This document shows, piece by piece, positions 17,747-26,199 of a DNA stretch of 32,877 nt. The DNA is from Betaproteobacteria bacterium. Its GTDB lineage: Bacteria; Pseudomonadota; Gammaproteobacteria; Burkholderiales; Ga0077523. Below the pieces are notes generated by a model. The model saw only the letters and a list, made by a program, of their open reading frames with translations, had not been told where the DNA came from and ran no database searches. Position 1 is the stretch's first letter, and the number at the start of each line of letters is the position of its first letter. A program made the position numbers and the translations under genes. The stretch is taken from the NCBI GenBank assembly GCA_025350245.1, contig JANXYG010000111.1, forward strand, positions 1-32,877. Direction: 5' to 3'.

Positions 17747-18991
17747 AGCTTTCTTCGGGGCTTGCGCCAGTTGGGCCCCGGCCTGATCACGGGCGCGGCC
17801 GACGACGACCCCAGCGGCATCGCCACCTATTCGCAGGCGGGTGCCATGTTCGGCTTCTCGATGCTGTGGACGGTGGTGTTCACGCTGCCGTTGATGGTGG
17901 CGATCCAGATCATCAGTGCGCGCATCGGCTATGTGACCCGGCGCGGGCTGGCCGCCAACATCAAGCAGCGGTTCCCGCGCTGGGTGCTGTTCGGCGTGGT
18001 CGGTTTGCTGCTCGGGGCCAACACGCTCAACGTCGCGGCCGACATCGCTGCCATGGCCGAAGCGCTGCGGCTTCTGGTCGGTGGCGTCGCCCATGTGTAT
18101 GCCGTTGCGTTCGGGCTCGCGTGCCTGCTGCTGCAGGTATTGCTGCCTTATCGCTCCTACGTGCGATGGCTCAAGTGGCTCACGCTGGTGCTGCTGTCCT
18201 ATGTGGCGGTCGTGTTCACCGTGCATGTCGACTGGGCGCAGATGACGAAGGAACTTCTGCACCCGCGCCTTGGGGGTGGCCACGACATGTTGCTGATGGT
18301 GGTGGCCTTGTTCGGCACCACCATCAGTCCGTACCTGTTCTTCTGGCAGGCGGCGCAGGAGGTGGAAGATACGGATGCTCCCGGCGGCGCGGCACCGACC
18401 AGGCGCGAGATGCGCCGAAGCCTGCGGCGCATCCGGATCGACACGATCGTCGGCATGACGTTTTCGAATCTGATCGCGTTTTTCATCATCCTGAGCACCG
18501 CGGCGACCCTGCACGCGGCCGGTGTGACCGACATCCAGACCTCAGCGCAGGCGGCCGAGGCGTTGCGGCCGCTGGCGGGCGAGTTCACCTTTCTGCTGTT
18601 CAGCGTCGGCATCATCGGCACCGGCATGCTGGCGGTACCGGTACTGGCCGGTTCCGCCGCCTATGCGGTGGCCGAGGCAGCCGGATGGCAGGGCAGCTTG
18701 AGCCTGCGGCTGGATCGAGGCGAAGGTCGCGGCTTCTATGGCGTGATCGCGGCCGCCACGATCGGTGGCGTGATCCTCTGCTTCACGCCGACCGACCCGG
18801 TGAAGGATTTGTTCTGGTCGGCCGTGCTGAACGGTGTGATCGCGGTGCCGATCATGGCGGTGACGATGCTGCTGGCCAGCCGGCGCGACACCATGGGCGA
18901 GCATGTGATCGGCCGACCGCTGCGGTGGTTGGGCTGGGCCGCCACGGTAGCGATGGGTGCGACGGTGGCGGCGATGGTGGTGACAATGTGA
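17723..18991 (+). CDS. Nramp-family divalent metal transporter (noncanonical metal-site motifs)
   Basis: A roughly 422-aa inner-membrane transporter with about eleven hydrophobic segments. TM1 carries GPGLITGAADDDPSGIATYS and TM6 carries GTTISPYLFFWQAAQE. In canonical MntH/Nramp proteins these are DPGN and MPHxxxxHS; here the metal-contacting Met and His of TM6 are replaced by Ser and Tyr, so selectivity probably differs from Mn/Fe. The ATG at 17723 lies inside the right end of the upstream mobile element, and the family-like sequence starts at FLRGLRQLGPG about ten codons later. The native start seems lost. TTG codons just downstream are alternatives. The gene lies between two copies of the element; a second begins 11 bases after its stop. 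Confidence 0.85.
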   Translation: MQLCKPDPSFLRGLRQLGPGLITGAADDDPSGIATYSQAGAMFGFSMLWTVVFTLPLMVAIQIISARIGYVTRRGLAANIKQRFPRWVLFGVVGLLLGANTLNVAADIAAMAEALRLLVGGVAHVYAVAFGLACLLLQVLLPYRSYVRWLKWLTLVLLSYVAVVFTVHVDWAQMTKELLHPRLGGGHDMLLMVVALFGTTISPYLFFWQAAQEVEDTDAPGGAAPTRREMRRSLRRIRIDTIVGMTFSNLIAFFIILSTAATLHAAGVTDIQTSAQAAEALRPLAGEFTFLLFSVGIIGTGMLAVPVLAGSAAYAVAEAAGWQGSLSLRLDRGEGRGFYGVIAAATIGGVILCFTPTDPVKDLFWSAVLNGVIAVPIMAVTMLLASRRDTMGEHVIGRPLRWLGWAATVAMGATVAAMVVTM

Positions 18992-19001
18992 GCATAGCGG
19001 A

Positions 19002-19293
19002 GGGTCAGGCCTGCATAACTGGCTATTGCGTCTTTGCCATGCCACCATGTCGCCATGGCTCGCAAACCCCGCCTGCATATCGCCGGTGCGCACCCGCCCA
19101 TGTCCGCGCAGCGCTGGCGTGACTCGGCGTCTGGAGCGGCGCCGCTACTCTGGTGGAGATCGCCGCCAGACTGGCCGGGATGCCTCGATGTTCAGCCACG
19201 GAACGGCGGCTCTTGCCGCGGATACGGAGCGGAACCCGGGGATCAAGGCTTGGCTGAAGAAGCTTCTTAATGCAGCTAAGCAGGCCTGAGCCC
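19002..19293 (+). mobile_element. Non-autonomous derivative of the Y1-transposase element (copy 2, about 292 bp)
   Basis: It starts GGGTCAGGCCTGCATAACTG like the other copies. It diverges after about 90 bases, resumes in the last roughly 190 bases of the full element, and ends in a degraded right repeat (CAGGCCTGAGCCC). The deletion junction falls where CCGGTGCG and CCGGGGCG resemble each other in the full copy. Same orientation as copies 1 and 3. It ends 18 bases from the ureD stop codon. Confidence 0.8.
19055..19289 (+). pseudogene. Deleted and frameshifted transposase remnant
   Basis: It begins MARKPRLHIAGA like the full transposase, but the deletion shifts the frame. The C-terminal part (TGRDASMFSHGTAALAAD... 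to AAKQA) is readable only in a different frame, ending at 19289. It is older or more diverged than copy 1 by the number of substitutions. Confidence 0.7.
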
Positions 19294-19311
19294 AAGATTG
19301 CCCCAAGATAA

Positions 19312-20223
19312 TCAGGGTTTGTTGATCACTCTGGCCGGCTTGTGCGCCAGCGCCGGCCGCAGCAGCGCCCAGAAGCGCTGCACCGCTTCATGCACGCGCC
19401 ACACTTCGTTCGACAGGATCCGGATGCAGATCAGGCTGCCGAGTCTGGTGAACGCGGCGCGGGCCTCGTCGTCGGCTTCGCAGGCATCGGCCAGCATCTC
19501 ATCGAGCGACGCCGGCAGGTCGATACCGTACGCCAGCACCGTTCCGACCACCGGGTAGCCACCCCATAATTCGCGCAGATCGGTCACCGCCTGCGGCGAT
19601 ACGGCCGCCAGTCGATCCATCCACACCAGGCGGCCGTCGATCCGGACCGACATCTCGGATCGCATGGAGCGGAACAGGAAGGCCTCGCCGTTCCTGAACC
19701 CGATGCGACCCGCCGTCAGCACGTCGGAGATGAAGAAACGGGAGTCGGCCCTGGCGTCGTAACGGGCGATCCGGACCGAGTCGCTGTCGCGATATGGAAT
19801 GATCTCGTCGGGGAGGTACTCGAACAGCGCGCGCGGTCCGATGCCGACCGCGATGCGATCGGTGCAGTTGCCGCCGTTCTCGCACTTGTAGAACTTGGTC
19901 GCGCCGGTGGTCGTGAGCAGGCAACGGGTGTCGGCTTCGGTCCGCACCTCGAGGATGCTCGAATCGCCTTCAATGAAGCCGCCGCCGGAATTGTGCAGCA
20001 GCAGGAACGGCTGGTCGTCGCAGTCCTGGTAGTGCACGCCTTGCCACTGGAAGGGGATGCGCCGCACCACCGGATGCATCACCGTGCGGGCGCCTTCCCG
20101 GGTCACCTTGACGCCGAGCAGGGCCTGCTTGCCAATCACCCATGACGGATCCGGTACGGAGAACCCGTCGTGCGATCTCAGGCCGCCTTCGCGCCCGAGA
20201 ACAAAACCTGGCTCTCGATCCAT
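19312..20223 (-). CDS. ureD: Urease accessory protein UreD (UreH)
   Basis: Scaffold that binds the urease apoenzyme and recruits UreF and UreG for nickel insertion. The 303-aa product has the family blocks [14 protein letters not shown] (canonical GGIxxGD), [29 protein letters not shown], and [20 protein letters not shown]. The sequence is divergent from enteric UreD but length and block order fit. The ATG at 20223 gives a 46-base overlap with ureG, unusual but the only start that keeps the family N-terminal region. It is the last gene of the operon; a mobile-element derivative begins 18 bases past its stop. Confidence 0.88.
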   Translation of the reverse strand: MDREPGFVLGREGGLRSHDGFSVPDPSWVIGKQALLGVKVTREGARTVMHPVVRRIPFQWQGVHYQDCDDQPFLLLHNSGGGFIEGDSSILEVRTEADTRCLLTTTGATKFYKCENGGNCTDRIAVGIGPRALFEYLPDEIIPYRDSDSVRIARYDARADSRFFISDVLTAGRIGFRNGEAFLFRSMRSEMSVRIDGRLVWMDRLAAVSPQAVTDLRELWGGYPVVGTVLAYGIDLPASLDEMLADACEADDEARAAFTRLGSLICIRILSNEVWRVHEAVQRFWALLRPALAHKPARVINKP

Positions 20224-20798
20224 TGATACACCTCGTCTAGTCCCTGATCGTTGCGGACACTGGTGAAGAGAAACGGCCGTTCGCCGCGCATGCGGCGGGA
20301 ATCGCGGTCCATCACCTCGAGCGACGCGCCCACCATCGCGGCAAGATCGATCTTGTTGATCACCATCAAGTCCGACTTGGTGATGCCGGGCCCGCCCTTG
20401 CGCGGAATCTTGTCGCCGCCGGCAACGTCGATGACGTAGATGTGAGCGTCGACCAGATCGGGGCTGAACGTCGCCGCGAGGTTGTCGCCGCCGCTCTCGA
20501 TCAACAGCAGGTCGAGGTCGGGGTGGCGGCGGCAGAGTTCATGGACGGCGTGCAGGTTCATGGAGACGTCTTCGCGAATGGCCGTATGGGGGCATCCGCC
20601 GGTCTCAACCCCCATGATCCGGTCCGGTGGCAGCGACTGCGCACGGGTCAGAAACTCGGCGTCTTCCTTGGTGAAGATGTCGTTGGTGATGGCCGCCACC
20701 GAATAGCGGCCCGAAAACTGGCGGCACAGCTTGTCGGTGAGGGCGGTCTTGCCGGAGCCCACCGGGCCTCCGATACCGAGTCGAACGGGTTTTCGCAT
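20178..20798 (-). CDS. ureG: Urease accessory GTPase UreG
   Basis: SIMIBI-class GTPase that powers nickel delivery to apo-urease. The 206-aa product has the P-loop [16 protein letters not shown] near the N terminus, the conserved [17 protein letters not shown] with the nickel-binding CPH, and [39 protein letters not shown] and NKIDLA. Length is typical (about 205). The ATG at 20798 is chosen over a longer frame to 20825 because the UreG N terminus [14 protein letters not shown] starts there. It follows ureF by 14 bases. No His-rich N-terminal extension is present. Confidence 0.97.
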   Translation of the reverse strand: MRKPVRLGIGGPVGSGKTALTDKLCRQFSGRYSVAAITNDIFTKEDAEFLTRAQSLPPDRIMGVETGGCPHTAIREDVSMNLHAVHELCRRHPDLDLLLIESGGDNLAATFSPDLVDAHIYVIDVAGGDKIPRKGGPGITKSDLMVINKIDLAAMVGASLEVMDRDSRRMRGERPFLFTSVRNDQGLDEVYQWIESQVLFSGAKAA

Positions 20799-20812
20799 TG
20801 CGGTTCTCCGGT

Positions 20813-21544
20813 TCAGGAAATGCACAATCGGGTGTAGAGTCGTTCGTGTGCCATGGACGCGAGATCGAGCGCAGGAGTCGTCGTCGCCAGTTCATCGATA
20901 CTCGTCGCGAAGCTCGTCTCGCAGCAGTCTTCGATGACGCTGACGGCGTCGGTGATGATTCTCTGGGTCGCGATCTGTCCCAAGGGAATGAGCCGGGCGG
21001 CAACCCCGACCAGGCTGCTGAAGCTGCCGTGCAGAAAGGCGAGCACCGCGCTCCGCCGCGAGGCACCGGCATCCGCCGCCGCGACGCCGAAGGCCGTTGC
21101 GAACTGCCCCATGCAGGTCCCGGCCGCGACTGCCTCCCGGTAGCGACCGAGCCACGTACCGTGGAAGGCATCGAAGGCGGCGATGATGAATGCGGATCCG
21201 GTCGAGAGACTCGCCTGTCTGGTTTCCCGGGTGATCCTGATGGCATTCAGGGTCTCGTCGATCGCGGCGAGAAACGGGATCGGATCGGCCTCGCCATTGG
21301 CGGCGTCCCAGGCCAGGGCGCAGGCAGCGCCATCGGCCTTCGCCATGCCGTAGCGAAGCCATCGATGCAGTTCGCGCTGTAGCGAATCGGCGTTCGTGAT
21401 CTGTTCCTCGGCGATCAATTGCTCGAATCCATAGGAATGGCTGAACGCTCCGGTGGGAAATGAGGACGTGGCCACCTGCAGGAAGTAAAGCAGGCCGGCC
21501 CCCTCGGGGGGTGGCGACCGAAGGCAGCTTGGGGGGGGTGTCAT
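20813..21544 (-). CDS. ureF: Urease accessory protein UreF with repeat-derived N terminus
   Basis: Helical accessory protein acting with UreD and UreG in urease maturation. The 243-aa product has [24 protein letters not shown] near the N terminus, the region typical of UreF, then central helices and a C-terminal [19 protein letters not shown]. The first 17 residues ([17 protein letters not shown]) are encoded by an R2 repeat that also supplies the ATG at 21544, two bases after the ureE stop. Family proteins usually begin close to the LLQLAS region, so the repeat appears to have replaced the native start. A weaker non-ATG start inside the conserved region is the alternative. Confidence 0.92.
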   Translation of the reverse strand: MTPPPSCLRSPPPEGAGLLYFLQVATSSFPTGAFSHSYGFEQLIAEEQITNADSLQRELHRWLRYGMAKADGAACALAWDAANGEADPIPFLAAIDETLNAIRITRETRQASLSTGSAFIIAAFDAFHGTWLGRYREAVAAGTCMGQFATAFGVAAADAGASRRSAVLAFLHGSFSSLVGVAARLIPLGQIATQRIITDAVSVIEDCCETSFATSIDELATTTPALDLASMAHERLYTRLCIS

Positions 21545-21545
21545 G
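21493..21545 (+). repeat. R2 repeat, copy D
   Basis: A short copy: GGCCGGCCCCCTCGGGGGG, then TGGCGACCGAAGGCAGCTTG and GGGGGGGTGTCATG. It lacks the CCGCTCCCAAGGG head of copies A-C. It spans the ureE/ureF junction, and its terminal CAT is the ureF start codon on the minus strand. Confidence 0.8.
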
Positions 21546-22061
21546 TCAGTGCTGGTGCGGGGTCTGGTCGGAGCCATGGCTGTGAAATCGCCCCTGAACG
21601 TACTTGGTCGATGTCTGGTCGTGACCGGTATAGGCGCCGTATCGTGCGCCGGTGAAACTGCGGGTGATGCGCGAGCAGGGCACACCCAACGATGCCAGGA
21701 CCTGTTCGGTGCTGTGTTCATACGGCGTCAGCAGGCACTCGTCCTGGAATCGGACATCGCGGTGCAGGTTGCCGAGCTGGTAGCCCACGACGCCCCATTC
21801 ACGCGCCGTGCGCGGCGTGACTTCCAGCAGGTCTTCGGGCGCCGCGCGCACCACGACCGCGACCCCGTTGTCGAGGCAAAGCACATCGCCATCGTCGAGA
21901 TGCGATCCCCTCGGCAGCGAGACGATCACCTCGACACCGGCGGCGGTGCGCTTCCGGAAATGCGGGCGCGCCCGCTGGTCGGCGGTGAGCTCGAGCGGGT
22001 CCACCGAACAGACCGCTGCGCCGAGACTCGAGAGTTTCCCGATCGGCTTGTCGATCAGCAT
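21546..22061 (-). CDS. ureE: Urease accessory metallochaperone UreE
   Basis: Nickel-binding chaperone that hands nickel to the UreG complex. The 171-aa product has an N-terminal peptide-binding-like domain (RARPHFRKRTAAGVEVIVSLPRG) and a metal-binding domain with VVGYQLGNLHRDVRFQDE (canonical YHLGNRH) and LLTPYEHSTEQVLASLGVPC. A histidine-bearing tail follows (RFHSHGSDQTPHQH), a usual extra nickel-binding feature of UreE. The ATG at 22061 has AGGAGAA upstream and lies 11 bases after the ureC stop. The stop TGA precedes the ureF ATG by one base. Confidence 0.95.
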   Translation of the reverse strand: MLIDKPIGKLSSLGAAVCSVDPLELTADQRARPHFRKRTAAGVEVIVSLPRGSHLDDGDVLCLDNGVAVVVRAAPEDLLEVTPRTAREWGVVGYQLGNLHRDVRFQDECLLTPYEHSTEQVLASLGVPCSRITRSFTGARYGAYTGHDQTSTKYVQGRFHSHGSDQTPHQH

Positions 22062-22072
22062 GGTGTCTTCTC

Positions 22073-23776
22073 CTAGCGCAGGTAGTAGAGCTGGGTGAGG
22101 GGCAATGTCTTGGCGGGCTTCACGGTGATGCGCTGACCCTCCATGTAGACGTTGTAGGTTTCCGGATCGATGTCGATCTTGGGCAGCAGGTTGTTGAGCA
22201 CCATGTCGCGCTTCGAGATGGTCCGGCAGCGCTTGACCGCCAACAGGGGCTGGCATTCGATCTTGTTGGCGAGCCCGGCATCGATCGCCGCCTGGGTCAC
22301 GAACGAGAAAGCGGTGCGGCGCGGGTTTCGACCGTGATGCCCGTACTGCGGTCGGTACTTGATCGGCTCGCAGGTCATCAGCGACGCCGACGGCGAACCC
22401 ATCGCCGCCCAGCTGATGAATCCGCCCTTGAGGATCAGCTCCGGCTTGGCCACGAACATGTCCGGCCGCCACACAACCAGATCCGCCACTTTTCCGGCAC
22501 CGATCGAACCGACATAGCTGTCCACGCCGAAGCAGATGGCCGGATTGATGGTCACCTTGGCCAAGTACCGCATGATCCGAAGGTTGTCATTGCCTTTTTC
22601 CTCGGGTAGCCGACCGAACCGGATCTTGTTCACGGCCGCGAGCTGAAACGCCCGCTGCGCGCTTTCGGCTGCCCGGCCCACGCCCTGACTGTCCGAGCCG
22701 ATCATGCTGATGGCCCCCACGTCGTGGAGGACGTCTTCCGCCCGCATGGTCTCGGCTCGGGCCCGGCCCTGGATGAAGGCCATGTCGGTCGGCACCGCCT
22801 TGTTGAGGTTGTGGCAGGTGATCAACATGTCGATCTCTTCATCGTACGTGTTGATCGAGAACGGATTGGTCGGGTAGGTGGAACTGGGCAGGATGTTCGC
22901 CTCGCCAACGCAACGCATGACGTCGGGGGCATTTCCGCCACCGGCGCCCTCGCAGTGGTACATGTGCATCACACGGCCGGCGATCGCTTCCATCGTGTCT
23001 TCGTAGTAGCCGGTCTCGTTGAGCGTGTCGGCGTGGATTTGCACCTGGAAGTCGTACTGATCGGCGACGGCCATGCAGGTGCGTATCGCCGACGGCGAGG
23101 ACGACCAGTCCTCGTGGATCTTCAATCCGGTGGCACCGCCGAGCACCTGCTCGATGAGCGAGTTCGGGTCCGAAGAATTGCCCTTGCCGAAATTGCCGAA
23201 GTTGAGCGGGAAGTCCGCCATGGCTTCGAGCATGCGTTGCAGGTTCCAGGCCCCCGGGCACTCGATGCCGACCGTCTTCGGCCCCGATCCGCCACCGATG
23301 ACGGTGGTGACGCCGGCGCTCTCGTATTCGTACAGTTGCTGCACCGAATCGAAGTGCGGGTGGATGTCGATGAAGCCGGGCGTGACGATGCGCCCCTCCA
23401 GCGACAGGATGTCGGTGTTCGGACCGACGATCAATCCCGGCGTGATGTTCATGGTGTCGGGGTTGCCGGCCTTGCCCACGCCCACGATCTTGCCGTCGAG
23501 CACCCCGATGTCGCCTTTCACGATGCCCAGGTACGGATCGATGATCACCGCATTGGTGATGACCATGTCGAGCGCGCCGTCGGAGCGCTTGAAGCGTGAA
23601 CACTGCCCCATGCCGTCGCGGATGGTCTTGCCGCCGCCGAATACGAGTTCGTCGCCGTAGGTGGTGTAGTCGTGGGTGATCTCGGCGACCAGTCCGGTGT
23701 CGGCAAGATGAATCTTGTCGCCCGTGGTCGGGCCGTATTGGGCGGCGTACTCGGGCCTGGTGATCTTCGTGGTCAT
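22073..23776 (-). CDS. ureC: Urease alpha subunit UreC, divergent
   Basis: Catalytic subunit of a nickel amidohydrolase, 567 aa as is usual. Expected metal and catalytic residues are all visible: H139 and H141 (IDIHPHFD), carbamylated-Lys candidate K219 and H221 (GLKIHEDW), H248 (VQIHADTLNE), H274 (YHCEGAGG), flap C321-H322 (TCHNL), R338 and D362 (GSDSQ). Departures from typical ureases are also visible. The loop after GGGSGP is three residues shorter and unlike GTHATTCTPGPW. The usual Ala after DSQ is Gly. The His of GGGHAPD is Asn282, and HIH is HPH. The protein is a urease homologue; that urea is the substrate is likely but not proven. AGGAGA precedes the ATG. Confidence 0.95.
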   Translation of the reverse strand: MTTKITRPEYAAQYGPTTGDKIHLADTGLVAEITHDYTTYGDELVFGGGKTIRDGMGQCSRFKRSDGALDMVITNAVIIDPYLGIVKGDIGVLDGKIVGVGKAGNPDTMNITPGLIVGPNTDILSLEGRIVTPGFIDIHPHFDSVQQLYEYESAGVTTVIGGGSGPKTVGIECPGAWNLQRMLEAMADFPLNFGNFGKGNSSDPNSLIEQVLGGATGLKIHEDWSSSPSAIRTCMAVADQYDFQVQIHADTLNETGYYEDTMEAIAGRVMHMYHCEGAGGGNAPDVMRCVGEANILPSSTYPTNPFSINTYDEEIDMLITCHNLNKAVPTDMAFIQGRARAETMRAEDVLHDVGAISMIGSDSQGVGRAAESAQRAFQLAAVNKIRFGRLPEEKGNDNLRIMRYLAKVTINPAICFGVDSYVGSIGAGKVADLVVWRPDMFVAKPELILKGGFISWAAMGSPSASLMTCEPIKYRPQYGHHGRNPRRTAFSFVTQAAIDAGLANKIECQPLLAVKRCRTISKRDMVLNNLLPKIDIDPETYNVYMEGQRITVKPAKTLPLTQLYYLR

Positions 23777-23822
23777 GACTGGTCTCCTGTGAGGCGCAGG
23801 TCGCGCGAGGGAATTCGGGGAT

Positions 23823-24650
23823 TCATTTGCCGGCCTTGCCGCCGAACATGGCGTCCGGTCGTTTCTTGTTGGCTACCTTCTCCTTCTCAAAGGCATAGCC
23901 GTGCTGCTTCAGGCGATCCATCGTCAGCTTCCGGGTCGCCTCGTTGCGCAACGACCCGTTGGTCATGTCGTTCATTCCCATGGCCACCTCGTTGCCGGCA
24001 AACCGGGTGAGCAGCACCTTCTTGCTCTGTCCGGGTTCGAACCGGACCGCGCTGCCGCTCGGGATGTCGAGACGGAAGCCGAATGCCGCGTCGCGATCGA
24101 AGGCGAGCGCCTTGTTGGCCTCCGACAGGTGGTAATGCGCGCCGACCTGGACCGGGCGGTCGCCGGAATTGGTGATGACTATCTCCAGGGCCGCACGGTC
24201 CTTGTTGATCTCGATGTCGCCTTCCGCGAAATCGATGTGACCGACCTTGTCCGGTTCGCCGCAATCGAAGGCCTCCGCGGGAATGACGGATTTGGGGACG
24301 GGAGGCGGGCTCCAGGTTTCGGGCTTGGCGCCCTGGCCGGACTGCCGGATCGGATTCATCACTGTCACCAGCTTGGTGCCGTCGCGAAACACCGCTTCCA
24401 CCTGCACCATCTTGAGGATGTCGGCGACACCGTCCATCACGTGTTCCCGGTGCAGGATGGTCGCGCCGTAGTCCATCATGTCGACCAGCATCTCCAGCGC
24501 ACCTTCGGCCGTGCGTTCCATGATCTCGTCGCAGATCAGGGCCGTCGCTTCCGGATAGTTCAGGCGGACCCCGCGGCTCAACCGCCGCCTCGCCATCTCG
24601 GCAATCGCCCAGATCTGGATTCGTTCCTCTTCCCTGATGGTCAATCTCAT
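23823..24650 (-). CDS. ureAB: Fused urease gamma-beta subunit (UreA-UreB)
   Basis: A 275-aa fusion of the two small urease subunits. Residues 1-102 are UreA (LTIREEERIQIWAIAEMARR, RGVRLNYPEATALI, REHVMDGV, VEAVFRDGTKLVTVMNPI). Residues 103-138 form a Pro-rich linker, and about 139-230 are UreB (GDIEINKDRAALEIVITNSG, DRPVQVGAHYHLSEAN, RLDIPSGSAVRFEPGQ). A lysine-rich C-terminal extension of about 40 residues follows. Helicobacter-type ureases have a comparable gamma-beta fusion; most proteobacteria keep separate genes. GGAG lies upstream of the ATG at 24650, and ureC follows after 46 bases. Intact and probably functional. Confidence 0.94.
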   Translation of the reverse strand: MRLTIREEERIQIWAIAEMARRRLSRGVRLNYPEATALICDEIMERTAEGALEMLVDMMDYGATILHREHVMDGVADILKMVQVEAVFRDGTKLVTVMNPIRQSGQGAKPETWSPPPVPKSVIPAEAFDCGEPDKVGHIDFAEGDIEINKDRAALEIVITNSGDRPVQVGAHYHLSEANKALAFDRDAAFGFRLDIPSGSAVRFEPGQSKKVLLTRFAGNEVAMGMNDMTNGSLRNEATRKLTMDRLKQHGYAFEKEKVANKKRPDAMFGGKAGK

Positions 24651-24702
24651 CGCTCGATCTCCTTGGTTGCGCGCGTCGTGGCGCCTGGTTTTCGGACTAC
24701 CG

Positions 24703-25437
24703 TCATACCCCGAGGTAGCGCTGCGCTACCGCTCCATCGGCAAGCTCGTCGGGGTGCAGCGTCGCCACGAACCTGCCCTTGTCCATGACGATGCAGCGGT
24801 CGGCAATCAGGCGAATGAGCGCCAGGTTCTGCTCGACCACGAGCACCGTCAGCCGCTCGCTGGTGGCGAGGCGCCGCAGCAGCATGCCGATGTCCTGCAC
24901 GATGTTGGGCTGGATGCCTTCCGACGGTTCGTCGAGCAGCAGGACCCTGGGCTTGCCGAGCAGGGCCCGGCCGAGCGCCAGTTGCTGCTGCTGCCCGCCA
25001 CTGAAGGAGCCGGCCATCTGCCCGGCACGTTCCTCGAGGATCGGGAAGAAACCGTGGATCCGCTGGTAGCTGGCGGCGTCGATCGGTGCGTCGCCGATGC
25101 GCTCGCCCATTTGAAGGTTCTCGCGTACGGTGAGGCTGGAGAAGATGCCCCGACCTTGCGGAACATAGGCGACGCCGCTGCGGGCGCGCTGGTAAGGCTT
25201 CGCGCGCGTCACGTCCTCGCCTTCGAGACGGACCGAACCCGACAGTGCCGGCAGGGTGCCGATCAGCGTCTTGATGAGCGTTGTCTTGCCGACGCCGTTG
25301 CGCCCGATCACGGCCAGGACCTCGCCTTCGTGCAGGCCGAACGTGACGTCGTCGACGATGCGCACCCGCCCGTAGCCCGCGCTCAGTCCGCCGACGTCGA
25401 GCAGGGGCTGCGTTGACGTGTGGGTGCTTCCGCTCAT
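24703..25437 (-). CDS. urtE: Urea/amide ABC transporter ATP-binding protein UrtE
   Basis: Second ATPase (LivF class) of a branched-chain-amino-acid-type importer. The 244-aa product has Walker A GRNGVGKTT (45-53), a signature FSGGQQQQLALGRAL, Walker B LLLDEPSEGIQPNIV and H-loop VVEQN. The SEGIQP stretch is typical of UrtE. The ATG overlaps the urtD stop (ATGA). It is followed by ureAB after 52 bases, so uptake and hydrolysis genes share a transcription unit. Assignment to urea rests on the neighbourhood. Confidence 0.93.
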   Translation of the reverse strand: MSGSTHTSTQPLLDVGGLSAGYGRVRIVDDVTFGLHEGEVLAVIGRNGVGKTTLIKTLIGTLPALSGSVRLEGEDVTRAKPYQRARSGVAYVPQGRGIFSSLTVRENLQMGERIGDAPIDAASYQRIHGFFPILEERAGQMAGSFSGGQQQQLALGRALLGKPRVLLLDEPSEGIQPNIVQDIGMLLRRLATSERLTVLVVEQNLALIRLIADRCIVMDKGRFVATLHPDELADGAVAQRYLGV

Positions 25438-26192
25438 GCGTCGCCACTGCCGCCGAGATAGATCCGGCGTACTTCCGGATCGCGCTCGATGTCGTCCATG
25501 GTGCCCTGCGCGAACAGCTTGCCGTAGTGCATCACGCTCACCGTGCTCTCGAGCTGGCGCACGAACGCCATGTCGTGCTCGATGACCAGAACGGTCACGC
25601 CGGTGGCGTTCAACGACTTGACGATCACGCCGGTGTCCCGCGATTCCTCCATCGACATGCCGGCGGTCGGTTCATCCAGCAGCAGGACGCGGGGGCGAGC
25701 GGCGAGTGCCATGGCGATGGAGAGCCACTGCTGCTGACCGTGCGAGAGGCTCCTGGCAGACAGTTCCTGCGTGCCGGCGAGATGGACGCGTGCCAGCGCA
25801 AGTTCGGTTTCGCCGGGGATGTCGGGTCCGGCGAACTTGCGGTGCAGCGGCACGAACAGGTTCTGCGCGACCGTGAGTTCCTGATAGATCGGTACGTTCT
25901 GGAACTTCGCTGCGAGCCCGAGCCGAGCGCGGCGGAACGCGGGCAGCGAGGTGACGTCCCGGTCACCCAACATCACGACCCCCGAGGTCGGTCGTTCCGT
26001 GCCCATGAGTAGCTTGAACAGCGTGCTCTTGCCGGCGCCGTTCGGTCCGATGACCGAATGGACTTCGCCGGTGTGCACGACCAGGTCCAATCCGTCGACC
26101 GCGCGCACCCCCCCGTAGGCCTTGACCAGACGGCGCACGGACAGCGCCGCGGCGGCAGGATCGGGCGACAGTGCTTGCGGTGCCTGCCTCAT
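25434..26192 (-). CDS. urtD: Urea/amide ABC transporter ATP-binding protein UrtD
   Basis: First ATPase (LivG class), 252 aa, with Walker A GPNGAGKST (49-57), Q-loop KFQNVPIYQELTV, signature LSHGQQQWLSIAMAL, Walker B LLLDEPTAGMS and H-loop VIEHDM. The LSHGQxQWLxI signature and KFQxPxVxxxLTV type of Q-loop are characteristic of UrtD rather than LivG. It starts seven bases after the urtC stop and overlaps urtE. Confidence 0.93.
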   Translation of the reverse strand: MRQAPQALSPDPAAAALSVRRLVKAYGGVRAVDGLDLVVHTGEVHSVIGPNGAGKSTLFKLLMGTERPTSGVVMLGDRDVTSLPAFRRARLGLAAKFQNVPIYQELTVAQNLFVPLHRKFAGPDIPGETELALARVHLAGTQELSARSLSHGQQQWLSIAMALAARPRVLLLDEPTAGMSMEESRDTGVIVKSLNATGVTVLVIEHDMAFVRQLESTVSVMHYGKLFAQGTMDDIERDPEVRRIYLGGSGDA

Positions 26193-26199
26193 CGGGAGG

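Noticed and set aside
17866-19122. Plus-strand open frame inside the Nramp gene running into copy 2
   Set aside because: Out-of-frame shadow with low-complexity arginine/glycine-rich composition; the Nramp frame has the membrane helices and family motifs.
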